Notes under the pieces: generated by a model | Databases searched by the model: none | What the model was told of the DNA's origin: nothing | What the model saw: the letters and a program-made list of their open reading frames with translations, nothing else | Position numbers and translations under genes: made by a program | NCBI RefSeq assembly: GCF_032484785.1 | Contig: NZ_JAUETR010000001.1 | Location: 2,359,501-2,423,500 of the forward strand | DNA length: 64,000 bases | Direction of reading: 5' to 3' | Source of the DNA: Bradyrhizobium sp. SZCCHNS1050 | GTDB taxonomy: Bacteria > Pseudomonadota > Alphaproteobacteria > Rhizobiales > Xanthobacteraceae | Part shown: in pieces, positions 35,066 to 44,938 of the stretch | Layout: every line of letters begins with the position of its first letter | Position numbering within the stretch: position 1 is the first letter of the stretch

Positions 35066-37615
35066 ATGAGCAAAAAGAAGCGCTTTCTGGGAGCGCCTGC
35101 AGCGATCGCGCTGATCCTCATCTGCGTCATTGCCGGCAGCAACCTCTTCTTCCTCACCAATCTGCGCGAGAACGCGCTTCAGCACGCCGAGGAAGATCTC
35201 AGCCGCCATAGCCTCACGCTTGCCGAGAACGCCGACCGTTCGGTGAAGTCCGTCGACCTCGTGCTCACGAGCGTGCGCGACTACCTGGTGCGCGGCGGCG
35301 CCATCGACGCTGCGGCGTATCGCAAGGTCGCGTCAGACCATCAGACCCACCTCCTGCTCAAGGAAAAGATCGCGGGACTGCCGCAGATCGATGCGGTGAC
35401 GCTGATCGACGCGCAAGGCAGGCTCCTGAACTTCTCGCGCTACTGGCCGATCCCGGACGTCAACATCGCCGACCGCGACTACTTCAAGGCGCTGAAGGCC
35501 GACCCTGCACCGCACACGTTCCTCAGCACGCCGGTTCAGAATCGCGGCGACGGCACCTGGAACATCTATTTTGCCCGCCGGCTCGACGATTCCAATGGCG
35601 AGTTCATGGGCATGATGCTCGGCGCCATGTCGGTGCCCTATCTGGAGAACTTCTTCGGCTCCACCGCGCAGGGTCTCGATGCCGCGGTGTCGCTGATCCG
35701 CGAGGACGGGACGCTGCTCGCGCATTTTCCGCCCACGAGCGAGATCGGCAGGCCGACCTCCGGCTTCGGTCAGCGCGCGCTGTCGGCCGGCGGCGTGCTG
35801 CGCGAGCCCTCCGCACGAACCGGCGAGATGCGCCTGCGGGCGGCAAAGATGCTGCCCAATTATCCCGCGATGATCGTGGTGTCGGTATTCGAGCACGACG
35901 TCCTGAAGGCCTGGCGCGACATGGCGACGCTTCTGGTCATCGTGTCGCTGGTGAGCGCGATGGCCGTGCTCGCGGCCGCGGTCCTGATCTCCCGCTGGTG
36001 GGAACGCCACGAGCACCTGATCGAGGCCGCCGAGGCCGCGAATGCGGCGAAGTCCACCTTCGTCGCGATGATGAGCCACGAGATCCGCACGCCGATGAAC
36101 GCGGTGCTCGGCCTCGCCACGACGCTGCTGGAAACCAATCTCGATCCCGAGCAGCGCCGTTCGGTGGTGGCGATCCACAATGCCGGCGACAATCTGCTCG
36201 AGATCCTCAACGACATTCTCGACTTCTCCAAGCTCGAATCCGGCCAGCTCTCGCTCGAGGACATCGCGTTCTCCGCCGAGGCCCTGGTCCACAACACGCT
36301 CAGCATCATCGGGCCGCGGGCTTCCGCCAAGGACCTGAAGCTGAGGAGCGTCGGCGACCCGGCCGTGCCGCCGGCGCTGGTCGGCGACGCCGGCCGCATT
36401 CGCCAGATCCTGCTCAACCTGGTGTCCAACGCGGTCAAGTTCACCTCGTCCGGCGAAGTGGTCGTCACGACGCGCTGCATCGAGAAGCATGACGAGAAGG
36501 CGACCGTGGAATGGACGGTGACCGACACCGGCATCGGCATTGCCGCCGACAAGATCGGCTCGCTGTTCGCGAACTTCGTCCAGGCCGACAATTCGATCAG
36601 CCGCCGGTTCGGGGGCTCCGGACTCGGACTCGCGATCTGCAAGCGACTGATCGAGCAGATGGGGGGCGATATCAGGGTCACCTCGACGCTGGGCAGAGGG
36701 TCCACCTTCTCGTTTCGCCTGACGCTGCCGATTGCCGAGACCATCGCGGTGCCAGAGCAGAACGACGACGGCATCTACACCTCGCTGCAGAACCGGATCG
36801 CGGCGTTCGGCCGGCCGCTGCGCGTCCTCGTGGTGGACGACAATCCGACCAACCGCCTGGTCGCGACCAAGATGCTCAAGGATTTCGACATCCAGACCGA
36901 CACGGCCTGCGACGGCGCCGAGGCCGTCACCGCCGCCAGCCGCTTCAACTACGACCTCATCCTGATGGACGTCCGCATGCCGGAGATGGACGGCTTCCAG
37001 GCGACCCGGATCATTCGCGCGCGAGGCGAGCGCCGCTCCAACGTGCCGATCATCGCCTTCACGGCGAACGCCTTCATGGAGGATATCCGAGCCTGCCGGG
37101 AAGCCGGGATGAACGATTTCGTCGTCAAGCCCGCCCGCAAGAAGGCGCTCGTGGAGGCCATCCTGCGCGTGCTGCCCCTGCCCGTTCCGGTGCCGGAAAC
37201 CGCGGCGTCAGACGCCCCGCTGGTGCCGGCTCAGGCGGATGCCGCGGCCGCCGACATTGGCGCCGATACCGAAATTGCTCCCGAAGCTGCGCTGGACCGC
37301 GAAGCCTACGCCGAGCTGGTCGGCGAGATCGGAGACGAGGCGGCGCAGGAGATCCGCGACGTGTTCTTCAGCGAGACGGATGCGCGGCTGAAGCAGCTCC
37401 GCCAGCTGACGCTCGACGGCGAGCGCATCAAGATCGGCCGCGAGGCGCATTCGCTGAAGAGCGCAGCCGGAACCTTCGGGTACCGCCGGCTTGCAACCTA
37501 CGCGCTGGCGCTGGAGAAGAGCGCACCACGCCTGTCCGCCAAGGAGTATGCCGAGCTGCTCGACAACATCGAGGCCGCCTACGCCGCCGCCCGCGCCCAG
37601 GAGCTGCAATATTGA
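35066..37615 (+). CDS. Hybrid histidine kinase with Cache sensor, receiver and Hpt
   Basis: An 849-residue membrane kinase. TM1 is at about 10-30, a periplasmic Cache-type sensor reaches about 280 ([13 protein letters not shown] is typical), then TM2 ([20 protein letters not shown]). The DHp motif [18 protein letters not shown] has His near 337, and the ATPase domain has [16 protein letters not shown] and [12 protein letters not shown]. The receiver (about 587-698) has Asp in [13 protein letters not shown]. The C-terminal Hpt has His near 794 in [14 protein letters not shown]. All modules needed for a full phosphorelay are in one chain. It follows the shortened receiver gene directly. Confidence 0.93.
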   Translation: MSKKKRFLGAPAAIALILICVIAGSNLFFLTNLRENALQHAEEDLSRHSLTLAENADRSVKSVDLVLTSVRDYLVRGGAIDAAAYRKVASDHQTHLLLKEKIAGLPQIDAVTLIDAQGRLLNFSRYWPIPDVNIADRDYFKALKADPAPHTFLSTPVQNRGDGTWNIYFARRLDDSNGEFMGMMLGAMSVPYLENFFGSTAQGLDAAVSLIREDGTLLAHFPPTSEIGRPTSGFGQRALSAGGVLREPSARTGEMRLRAAKMLPNYPAMIVVSVFEHDVLKAWRDMATLLVIVSLVSAMAVLAAAVLISRWWERHEHLIEAAEAANAAKSTFVAMMSHEIRTPMNAVLGLATTLLETNLDPEQRRSVVAIHNAGDNLLEILNDILDFSKLESGQLSLEDIAFSAEALVHNTLSIIGPRASAKDLKLRSVGDPAVPPALVGDAGRIRQILLNLVSNAVKFTSSGEVVVTTRCIEKHDEKATVEWTVTDTGIGIAADKIGSLFANFVQADNSISRRFGGSGLGLAICKRLIEQMGGDIRVTSTLGRGSTFSFRLTLPIAETIAVPEQNDDGIYTSLQNRIAAFGRPLRVLVVDDNPTNRLVATKMLKDFDIQTDTACDGAEAVTAASRFNYDLILMDVRMPEMDGFQATRIIRARGERRSNVPIIAFTANAFMEDIRACREAGMNDFVVKPARKKALVEAILRVLPLPVPVPETAASDAPLVPAQADAAAADIGADTEIAPEAALDREAYAELVGEIGDEAAQEIRDVFFSETDARLKQLRQLTLDGERIKIGREAHSLKSAAGTFGYRRLATYALALEKSAPRLSAKEYAELLDNIEAAYAAARAQELQY

Positions 37616-37862
37616 AGCGGGGAGGCCGCAGGCCTCCCTGGCGCATGCCGATCCGCGCGACGTCCCCGCACGGCGCGCCGCGGCGACGAGGACGGGCTCC
37701 GACGATCGAGATGGCAAACGAGACGTTCACGAACGCGGATTCGCCGAACCTGACCTTCATAATCCCTTACAATGGGTTGACGCCGTACTTCTACGGCTCA
37801 CGATTTTCACAATCAACTAATCATGAGCTGCGAGACTCGGGGTCACATAGGAGATGTGTCCC

Positions 37863-38108
37863 ATGTTTACTTTTGAAACCGCCGACCAGAAGGAAGTCAG
37901 GCGTTTCCGAATTGCGCAGTTCAACGGCCGGACCGCGACCGTGAAATCCGGCGGATCGACGATCACCGGCCACGTCCGTTCAGTCATGGAAAAGGAAGCG
38001 AGCGTACCGCCGCGCTGGACCATTACGATCGTGCCGACGCCGCCCAAGGCGCAAGCGCCGCTGCGCCCGACCTCCCGGGTTCGTCCCTTCGCCGAGGATT
38101 ATTTCTGA
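37863..38108 (+). CDS. Small hypothetical protein
   Basis: An 81-residue basic protein (MFTFETADQKEVRRFRIAQF..., ending RPFAEDYF). No domain is recognised. TAGGAG ends 9 bases ahead of this ATG, a good ribosome site; an ATG at 37854 abuts it and is less likely. The alternating beta-like pattern (RTATVKSGGSTITGHVRSVME) suggests a small barrel. It follows the hybrid kinase by about 250 bases. Confidence 0.65.
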   Translation: MFTFETADQKEVRRFRIAQFNGRTATVKSGGSTITGHVRSVMEKEASVPPRWTITIVPTPPKAQAPLRPTSRVRPFAEDYF

Positions 38109-38231
38109 CAGCACGGACATCCGCGTCCGCAATCAGCGCGTTCGACCGAGCCGGTCGGACGCCGATTGTCGTTGTCTGCATCGCAGGGCCCACCTCGAAG
38201 GCACGAGCGCGGCATTCGCGCTCGTTCGCCG

Positions 38232-38837
38232 TCATCCGATCTGATTGAGGAGTGCTGCGCGGACGAGTTCGGCGGTATTGCGCGCGCCAACCTTGCGCAT
38301 GGCTTCGGCGCGATGGCTCTCGAAGGTGCGGGGGCTGATGCCCATGCGCAAGGCGCCCTCCTTGTTCGAGTGCCCCTCACTGATCAGCTTGAGGACCTCG
38401 TATTCGCGCGGGGTCAGCGACTTGCTGGCCCGGCCGGGTGGCCGCCCGGGCACCGCGCCCTCCTCGAGAGCCGGCGCCGCCCGTGACAGCGGTCCGAACT
38501 GCCCGTGCGCGCCGGACATCTGGTTGACCAGGGCGCAGATCCGCTCGGTCTGCAGCAACGCGTTGTCGACGACGAGCTGGACATGCCGGCGCTCGCCGGG
38601 CGTCCTGGCAATCTCGTCACTGCGCTGCTTGATTTCCTCCATGTAGAGCATCAGGGCGGTGAGCGAACCGTTCAGCTGACGCGCCAAAGCGAGCCTGCCC
38701 TGGTCGTCGTGACGTCCCATCGCGAGCGGCGCAGACATGCCGGAACGGGTCGCCAGGAGATCCGGGTCGTTAACCCCTTGGCCGCCCGGAGCAGGTGCGG
38801 CGTGAGCGTCGGAAAGGCTGTTGTTCAGCTGTGCCAT
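38232..38837 (-). CDS. LuxR-type HTH regulator with helical N-terminal domain
   Basis: A 201-residue protein. The C-terminal HTH (LTPREYEVLKLISEGHSNKEGALRMGISPRTFESHRAEAMRKVGARN) is of the LuxR/NarL type. The N-terminal part (RLALARQLNGSLTALMLYMEEIKQRSDEIARTPGERRHV) resembles a DHp-like two-helix hairpin and not a receiver; no acidic pocket is present. It could dimerise through this segment or interact with a kinase. Divergent from the gene at 39153. Confidence 0.85.
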   Translation of the reverse strand: MAQLNNSLSDAHAAPAPGGQGVNDPDLLATRSGMSAPLAMGRHDDQGRLALARQLNGSLTALMLYMEEIKQRSDEIARTPGERRHVQLVVDNALLQTERICALVNQMSGAHGQFGPLSRAAPALEEGAVPGRPPGRASKSLTPREYEVLKLISEGHSNKEGALRMGISPRTFESHRAEAMRKVGARNTAELVRAALLNQIG

Positions 38838-39152
38838 GCCTCATTCTGACGCGAGGGCGGCTTTAACATGGTTAATTATGTCGTCCGTAGCAATACGGGA
38901 TTGTTCCGGCAACTCGCGCAACCGTCGATCATTTCCCCAAAAAGTTGCAAGCTGCAATGGTTAAGCCGGGGCGTGATGCCACCCTTCAAGGAGACGTCCG
39001 CGGCGCGTGCGGCGGCGGCTGTCCACGATGCCGCGCATTACTACGATTGTTTACTGACATTAATTTCGCACCAACTGTTTCGTGCTTCCATGCGTTCCGT
39101 GCCCGTCCGTGGAGACGAGCGACCTTGAGATATAGCTGACAGCCTGACGCCA
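38838..39152. other. Divergent promoter region, no gene seen
   Basis: About 315 bases between the LuxR-type gene and the hypothetical gene at 39153. An inverted repeat TTGCA-AGC-TGCAA lies near 38944-38956 and could be a regulator site, but the arms are only 5 bases long. Confidence 0.35.
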
Positions 39153-40304
39153 ATGGGACCGGTCGACCGGATCTGGGAATTCCTGCAGCGGTTGTCACCG
39201 CTGACACGAAGCTGTCTGCTCAGCGAGCTCGAACGGCTGGAGCTGAGCGGCGTCGACATGCCGGGATCCGCCGACCTCCAGGCCCGGCTGCGCGCCGAGA
39301 TCCGCAACAACAATGGCGCCGGCGGCCACCGCACCATCAATCCTTCGCGCTACTTCTTCATGCCGGTCGAGCAGCTTCTCATCGACGGTTCGCCGGAGCA
39401 TGCCAATGAGGGCCGCATTGCCCGCGGCTCCCTCACGCCGATCTGGGAATGGATCTCGCGCGATCTGCTGCCGACCATGGCGCGCGACTATAATGCACAG
39501 ATGAAGGACCTGATCGCGGCGGACAAGCAGCGCGAGATCCGCCAGACGGCGAGCGCGTTCCAGACCAAGGTGACGAAGTCGCTGGAAGGCACGTTGGCGC
39601 GCGCCGAGGGCATCGAGCAGGTCCGCAGCAAGCTGAAGGCCTATACGGCCTCGCCGTCGGTGTTCGACGATGTCGTCAAGCTGATGAAGGCGCTGCGCGC
39701 CCGCGAGGAACTCGCGAAGTTCGCCGATTCGCTGCCGGACCGGATCGCGGAGTTCGACGATCCGCAGGTGAAGAAGATGGTGCTGCTGCTCGATGCCCTG
39801 CGCAAGAGGCAGCCGGAAGCCGTGCCCTTTGCGTTGACGCTCGTCGCCAAGCGTCTGAAGGAGCCGTGGCAGGTGATGCGGCTGGCGACGAAGGCGGCGC
39901 GCTCGAAGAACATTGCCGACGTCATCGCGGCACCCTACGCGATGACCGTGCCGATGGTGCTCGACCAGTTGGAGGACAAGCGGCTCGCGCTCCGGATCGC
40001 GTTGAAGAACAACCGCGTCGTGACCGCCAAGGAAATCCTGACCAGCATCTATGACATCGAATATGCGATCCAGGTCCGCATCGATCGCATCGAGGACTCG
40101 GACTGGGGTACGCGCCTGAGCACCATCATGGCCAATACCGACAGAATGGTGCAGGCCGAGGTCAAGCGCTTCCCCGAAGAGGTCGGACACGTGCTCGGCT
40201 CGAACAGGCTGCGCAGCCATCGCTCGTTCGGCGGCCGCCTCACCTATTTCGCCTGGAAGGGCCGCGACGCGATCAAGACGGTGCTGCGGTCTGCAACCGG
40301 TTGA
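39153..40304 (+). CDS. Conserved hypothetical protein, all-helical
   Basis: A 383-residue soluble protein, largely helical by pattern, with many charged residues and no signal peptide. No family is recognised. It has an N-terminal segment RIWEFLQRLSPLTRSCLLSELERLEL, a middle region with repeated leucine heptads, and a basic C-terminus (RSHRSFGGRLTYFAWKGRDAIK). It is opposed tail to tail to the decarboxylase gene with a 32-base gap. Confidence 0.75.
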   Translation: MGPVDRIWEFLQRLSPLTRSCLLSELERLELSGVDMPGSADLQARLRAEIRNNNGAGGHRTINPSRYFFMPVEQLLIDGSPEHANEGRIARGSLTPIWEWISRDLLPTMARDYNAQMKDLIAADKQREIRQTASAFQTKVTKSLEGTLARAEGIEQVRSKLKAYTASPSVFDDVVKLMKALRAREELAKFADSLPDRIAEFDDPQVKKMVLLLDALRKRQPEAVPFALTLVAKRLKEPWQVMRLATKAARSKNIADVIAAPYAMTVPMVLDQLEDKRLALRIALKNNRVVTAKEILTSIYDIEYAIQVRIDRIEDSDWGTRLSTIMANTDRMVQAEVKRFPEEVGHVLGSNRLRSHRSFGGRLTYFAWKGRDAIKTVLRSATG

Positions 40305-40336
40305 CGGCGGCGCGTCGAGACGGCCTTCCGGCCATC

Positions 40337-41974
40337 CTATCCCTGGGCCATGCGTTCGCGCGCCGACTTGAAGCCCGCCACGAAGCGCGCCAGCGTGTCC
40401 GAGGTCTTGCCGCGCGGCAGCATCACTTCGATCAGCGAGAAGCGTCCGCGCCGATGCACTGCGCGCTCCAGCGCGGCGACGAGCTCGCTGCGGGTGGCGA
40501 CGCGCTCGCCGGTGCCGCCGATGGAATTGGCGATGTCGGCATAGTGCCAGTCGTCGAGATCGTTGAACCGCGATTCCGGCTGGAACACACGCAGCATCTC
40601 CCAGCTGCAATTGTTGAACAGCACGACGATCGGATCGAGCCCGTAGCGGCGGCAGTTGCCGAGCTCCCATCCGGTCATCTGGAACGCGCCGTCGCCGACC
40701 AGGATCAGCGGACGAAGTCCGGTCGCGGCCACGCCGATGCCCGCCGGCACGCCGAAGCCCATCCCCGCGTAGTAGCCCGGCGCGGCCAGCGCGGTATTGT
40801 CGATCTCCATCGCGGTGAACAGGCAATCGCCGATATCGGAGGTCATCGGCATCCGGCCGTGGCGGTCGAACATGTCGTTGACCGCGGTCGCGATGTCCGA
40901 AGGCGCAATCGGCGCGCCATCGGCAGCGAGGCCGCGCGGATAGGCCGAGCGCTGCCGCGGCAGGCCGGGAGCTGCGGCCCGGGGTGCCGCGCGCTCGTCG
41001 AGCGCATCGATCAGATCGCCGAGCGGCATGTCGCGATAGGCGTGATGACCGATCTGCACCTCACGGCTGGCGGCCAGGATCATGCGGCGCGGGTCTGGCG
41101 CCCGGTTCGACAACGCGAAATTGGTATCCGACAGGATGACGCCCAGCATCAGCACGAGATCGGCATTCTCGACCAGCTCCGTGATCGCCGGATTGCCCGC
41201 GGCGCCGAGATAGGTGCCGGCGACGACATCGTCGGCCCTGTCGAGCAGGCCGCGGCCCATGAAGGTCGTCACCAGCGGGAGACCCAGCTTGCGCGCCAGC
41301 GCGGCGATCCTGTCCTCGACACCGTAGCGGCGGATTTCGACGTCGACGACGATCACGGGACGCTCTGCCTGCGCGATGCGGGCGAGGATCTCCTCGACGC
41401 ATTCGTCGAGCGCCTCGCGGCTGGCCCGCCGCGGCGGCAGCGGCACCACCGGCTCGACCTCGGCATCGACCATGTCGCGCGGAAATTCGAGATACACCGG
41501 CAGCGACATCTCCTTCGCGCTGCGCAGCACGCGCGCAATCTGGGCCGGGGCGGTGGCCGGATCGCTCAGCACCGCCTGATCGCAGGTGATCTCCTTGAAC
41601 ACCGCGAGCTGCGTGTCGACGGTGCGGGCCTGGTGGTGCAGCAGAAAGCCGGAGACGCGCTCACGCGCGCCGGGCGCGCCCGCGATCACCACGACGGGCG
41701 AGCGTTCGGCATAGGCGCCGGCGACCGCGTTCACGACGTTGAAGGCGCCGGCGCCGTAGGTGACGACGGCGACGCCGAGGCCGCCATGATAGCGCGCGGC
41801 CGCATCCGCGGCGAAGCCGACCGCCGGCTCATGGCTCAGCGTGACGCTCGGCAGGATGTTGCTCTCCTCGATGACCTTGAACAGCGGCAGCACGAAGTCG
41901 CCGGGAATGCCGAAGATCTCGCGGGCGCCATGGTCCTTCAGGGCGGCGAGCAGCGCATGGGCAAGAGCAGGCAT
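40337..41974 (-). CDS. ipdC: Thiamine-diphosphate decarboxylase, indolepyruvate/phenylpyruvate type
   Basis: A 545-residue ThDP-dependent 2-keto acid decarboxylase. The N-terminal domain has the catalytic glutamate in LSHEPAVGFAADAAARY. The ThDP-binding motif is VGDGAFQMTGWELGNCRRYG ending near FNNCSWEMLRVFQPESRFND; the phrase WEMLRxFQPES with NDLDDW is, to my knowledge, typical of Azospirillum-type indolepyruvate/phenylpyruvate decarboxylase. That enzyme makes indole-3-acetaldehyde on the way to auxin, or phenylacetaldehyde. Other keto acids remain possible. Monocistronic. Confidence 0.82.
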   Translation of the reverse strand: MPALAHALLAALKDHGAREIFGIPGDFVLPLFKVIEESNILPSVTLSHEPAVGFAADAAARYHGGLGVAVVTYGAGAFNVVNAVAGAYAERSPVVVIAGAPGARERVSGFLLHHQARTVDTQLAVFKEITCDQAVLSDPATAPAQIARVLRSAKEMSLPVYLEFPRDMVDAEVEPVVPLPPRRASREALDECVEEILARIAQAERPVIVVDVEIRRYGVEDRIAALARKLGLPLVTTFMGRGLLDRADDVVAGTYLGAAGNPAITELVENADLVLMLGVILSDTNFALSNRAPDPRRMILAASREVQIGHHAYRDMPLGDLIDALDERAAPRAAAPGLPRQRSAYPRGLAADGAPIAPSDIATAVNDMFDRHGRMPMTSDIGDCLFTAMEIDNTALAAPGYYAGMGFGVPAGIGVAATGLRPLILVGDGAFQMTGWELGNCRRYGLDPIVVLFNNCSWEMLRVFQPESRFNDLDDWHYADIANSIGGTGERVATRSELVAALERAVHRRGRFSLIEVMLPRGKTSDTLARFVAGFKSARERMAQG

Positions 41975-42130
41975 CCGGATCCCCTGAGCGTGGCGTGAGG
42001 TTCAGCCGGTGCTACACGATGAGGGGCGGACTGCCAACCGGCGGCCGTTCGATCTGCGAGCCGTCCCGTCTGGATCGCCCCGTCCAAACATCATGCTCGA
42101 GCGGCAAGGCCGGAGCTCACCCGCGCCACA

Positions 42131-42322
42131 TCAGTTTGCCGTCAGCACCAGGGCGTGGGCGGATGGTGCGCCGCCATGCGGGACGGCCAGCGTAACCGTG
42201 AACAGGATGGCGACGACCATGATCATGCAGAGCTTCATCATGACCGTCCTGCGATCGGTGATCGGCAGGAACAGGAAGAACAGCAGCATCGCCGCCAGCG
42301 CGAGTTCGAAAACGTAAGACAT
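42131..42322 (-). CDS. Small membrane protein, hypothetical
   Basis: A 63-residue protein with two hydrophobic segments (FELALAAMLLFFLFLPI and LCMIMVVAILFTVTLAV) separated by TDRRTVMMK, so a two-helix membrane protein. AGGAGGT lies 5 bases before the ATG, a near-perfect ribosome site that makes the call credible. No family recognised. Confidence 0.7.
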   Translation of the reverse strand: MSYVFELALAAMLLFFLFLPITDRRTVMMKLCMIMVVAILFTVTLAVPHGGAPSAHALVLTAN

Positions 42323-42463
42323 GGATGACCTCCTCCGTTGCCAGGAGGATGGCGCATGCCGGAAGCCCAGACTGTGCGTGCCGTCACACCGGTCCCATAG
42401 ACCACGCGAGCGAGTATCCCGGCCGCCGCAGCGGGACCATGCAACCCAATCGATTGCCACCTC

Positions 42464-43432
42464 TCAGCCGTCGAACAGCGCGGCTTCGGTGAAGGCGAGA
42501 TCGCCGAGATGCGGCGGATGCGGACCTTTGGCATATTTGCGTCCGCGCTTGTCCGAGTACCAGCCGGCCAGCCCTGCGATGGGCCCATTGGCATCGAGCC
42601 GCACCAGCAGGCCGCCGCGCCGCAGCAGCAGCCAGCCGATGTTGCCGGCCAGCCGCACGAGGTCAGCGACATCCCGGCAATACAGCAGGCGATACACCGG
42701 CAGCGCATTCATCACCCGGTGCTTCTGAAACACGAACGGATACGCCGCATCGGCCTCGCGCGCGACGAGACCGAGACACCCCCATTGCGCATGCTGCCGC
42801 AACAGATCCGCCTCATCGGGAGAGAGCCCGTGCACATCGTCCTCGGAGAATTCTTCGATACGGACATCCGAGCGCGGTCGCGACAGGGCCAGCGCGGCGT
42901 AGACCTGTCCCTTGCAGTAGACCGAAAAGCCCTGAGCCTCGACCTGTGGCCAAGTGTGCGGGGCCGGCGTGATGTTGAAATAGGTCACCGTCTTGTCGCG
43001 CGTCGCCGCGCGCACCAGCATCGAGCTGAAGGCACGGAACGCCGGCTCGACATACCAGCTCGAGACATTGGCCCTGACGATCGGCTCACCGCCGATGTGG
43101 AGCTCGGAGAACAGCAGCAGGATCACGCCGACAGGCACCCCGGCTTGGTCGAGACAATAGCCGAATGCCGGATAGCCGGCCGGCCGCGGGCGCGCCGCGT
43201 GGCGTTCGAGTCCGCGCAACCAATAGGCCTCGCTGCGAAAGGCGAATCCGCGCGTCAGCAGTGCGGCGACCGCCGGCAGATCCGCCGCGCCGATCTCTCG
43301 GATGCGAACGCCGGTCACGGCCTGCGCGGGAGCCGGCCTGTCATTTGCAATCTCAGCCTTTTTGATTGGCTGCATTCCAGCATCACCCGAGAGAGATCCG
43401 GCGCGCCACCCATGGCGCGGCGGGATCGTCAT
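42464..43432 (-). CDS. GNAT-fold acetyltransferase-like protein
   Basis: The product (322 residues from this start, 303 from the alternative ATG at 43375) begins with VRIREIGAADLPAVAALLTRGF, the usual opening of GNAT N-acyltransferases. VPVGVILLLFS, then NVSSWYVEPAFRAFSSMLVRAA, matches the acetyl-CoA-binding strand-helix. The second half is less conserved and may be a second, degenerate GNAT domain. It adjoins the polysaccharide cluster and may modify a sugar or lipid, but this is inference. Confidence 0.65.
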   Translation of the reverse strand: MTIPPRHGWRAGSLSGDAGMQPIKKAEIANDRPAPAQAVTGVRIREIGAADLPAVAALLTRGFAFRSEAYWLRGLERHAARPRPAGYPAFGYCLDQAGVPVGVILLLFSELHIGGEPIVRANVSSWYVEPAFRAFSSMLVRAATRDKTVTYFNITPAPHTWPQVEAQGFSVYCKGQVYAALALSRPRSDVRIEEFSEDDVHGLSPDEADLLRQHAQWGCLGLVAREADAAYPFVFQKHRVMNALPVYRLLYCRDVADLVRLAGNIGWLLLRRGGLLVRLDANGPIAGLAGWYSDKRGRKYAKGPHPPHLGDLAFTEAALFDG

Positions 43433-43570
43433 GACGGCAATTATCGTAAAAAGCTTTGGCGGCAGTGAACCACGTCGTGCTGGCCTTACTTTTCAGTTAA
43501 TGGAACATGCGAGCCACACCCGACAGGCTTCGATCAGCGCCGACATGATCTTCGCGATCCGAGCCGCCGC

Positions 43571-44914
43571 TCACGGCCGCGGCACGCGAAACATGTAGGT
43601 TTCATCGGCATTGAGGCCGTCGACGAAGAAACGTCCGGGCTTTGCCTCGATCCGGCGCCGCAGCCCATCCCAGCCCCAGACCTCGAGGCTGCGCGTCCCT
43701 GCGGGCAGCTCGAGCTCGACCGCGCGGCCCGGCCGCTCGGTCCAGCCGGCAATGTTCTGCCACACGATCAAATCGGCATCCGATCCGCGCAGCGTGTACA
43801 GCGCCAGCCGCCGGTCGATGGACACGATCCTCATGTGACCGGCGAGCTGCAGCACCGTCTTCACCACGAGGCTGCGCGCCTCCGGGGTCCAGGGATCCTT
43901 GCCCGTCGCCATCGCATAGGCCAGGCCGTCGACATCGGGCGTGTCGCCAAGATTCCAAGGAAACGCCAGCATGGACACCGGCATGCTGCCATCCTTGCCA
44001 ACCACCGCAAGCTGGTCCCACATCGCATTGAGAAACAATCTCGCCGCGTCCGTATCGCTGTCCCACGCGCCGGCGCGCGCGACGTTGAACTCGGTTGCGT
44101 AGAAGTTGATGTCGCGGCTCAGCCCCATCGCCTGCTTGATACGGTCGAAGCAGGTCTGCACCGAGAACTCGCGGCCGCGGGTCATCGGATACCATTTATC
44201 ATTGTAGTAGGTATGCAGGTCGATGCCGTCGAGACGGCCGTCCTCGAGCAGATCGGCGATCGCCGGACCGTAGCCGCGCAACGTCGCGTCGCCATGCGAG
44301 TTGCAGGTGGCAAAGCCGCCGGGAACGACCCGCAGCTTGGGGTCGACGCTGTGAACACCGTCGGCAAGCCCGGCCAGCGCGTCGTGATAGTCCTGGCGCG
44401 GGATCGTGGCCTGCACATCGGGCTCGTTGATGGCGGTGAAGACGGTAGCACCCCAATCGGGAATACCGTTTTCGCGGCCCCATTCGCCGCCGGGGCGGAA
44501 ACGTCTCGCCATCGCCTGCCCAGCCGCGAACCAGTCCTGATAGGACCCGATCGGCTGCGGCGGAGCCAGGCTCTGATAGCTGCCTTCATACTCCAGCAGG
44601 ATCAGCGGCATGATACCGTTCTTGTGCGCCTCCAGCATCGCGGCATCGAAATCGTGCGGCGTCGGTACCCGCGCCAACGTCCGCCAGCCGTAGGAATCCA
44701 TTCGGCCCATCCTGGCACCGACGCCGTGCAGTGCCTGATAGATCTGCGCGCTCTTGCCGGCCAGATGCGTGACCAAATTGCCGCCGCCGATGCGCTCGTC
44801 GATCCGCAGCGCCGAGGCGTTCGTTTCGCCGGCGTGGACAGCGCTTAGCCATGGCGACGTGACAAACGTTAACAGGGCTGTGCTAATGACCAGCAGATTG
44901 GAACGAAGTCGCAA
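43571..44914 (-). CDS. Clan GH-A glycoside hydrolase, exported or membrane-anchored
   Basis: A 447-residue glycosidase of (beta/alpha)8 type. VFTAINEPD carries the acid/base glutamate (Glu164) and INFYATEFNV the nucleophile (Glu275), the spacing expected for clan GH-A (GH5, GH39 and similar). An N-terminal hydrophobic stretch (LLVISTALLTFVTSPWLSAVHA) is a signal or anchor. I prefer the TTG start at 44914, with AAGGGA about 8 bases ahead; an ATG at 44968 would overlap the divergent glycosyltransferase start. Likely trims or degrades the exopolysaccharide made nearby. Confidence 0.75.
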   Translation of the reverse strand: MRLRSNLLVISTALLTFVTSPWLSAVHAGETNASALRIDERIGGGNLVTHLAGKSAQIYQALHGVGARMGRMDSYGWRTLARVPTPHDFDAAMLEAHKNGIMPLILLEYEGSYQSLAPPQPIGSYQDWFAAGQAMARRFRPGGEWGRENGIPDWGATVFTAINEPDVQATIPRQDYHDALAGLADGVHSVDPKLRVVPGGFATCNSHGDATLRGYGPAIADLLEDGRLDGIDLHTYYNDKWYPMTRGREFSVQTCFDRIKQAMGLSRDINFYATEFNVARAGAWDSDTDAARLFLNAMWDQLAVVGKDGSMPVSMLAFPWNLGDTPDVDGLAYAMATGKDPWTPEARSLVVKTVLQLAGHMRIVSIDRRLALYTLRGSDADLIVWQNIAGWTERPGRAVELELPAGTRSLEVWGWDGLRRRIEAKPGRFFVDGLNADETYMFRVPRP

Positions 44915-44938
44915 TGTCTGATCCCTTAGATTTCCGCT

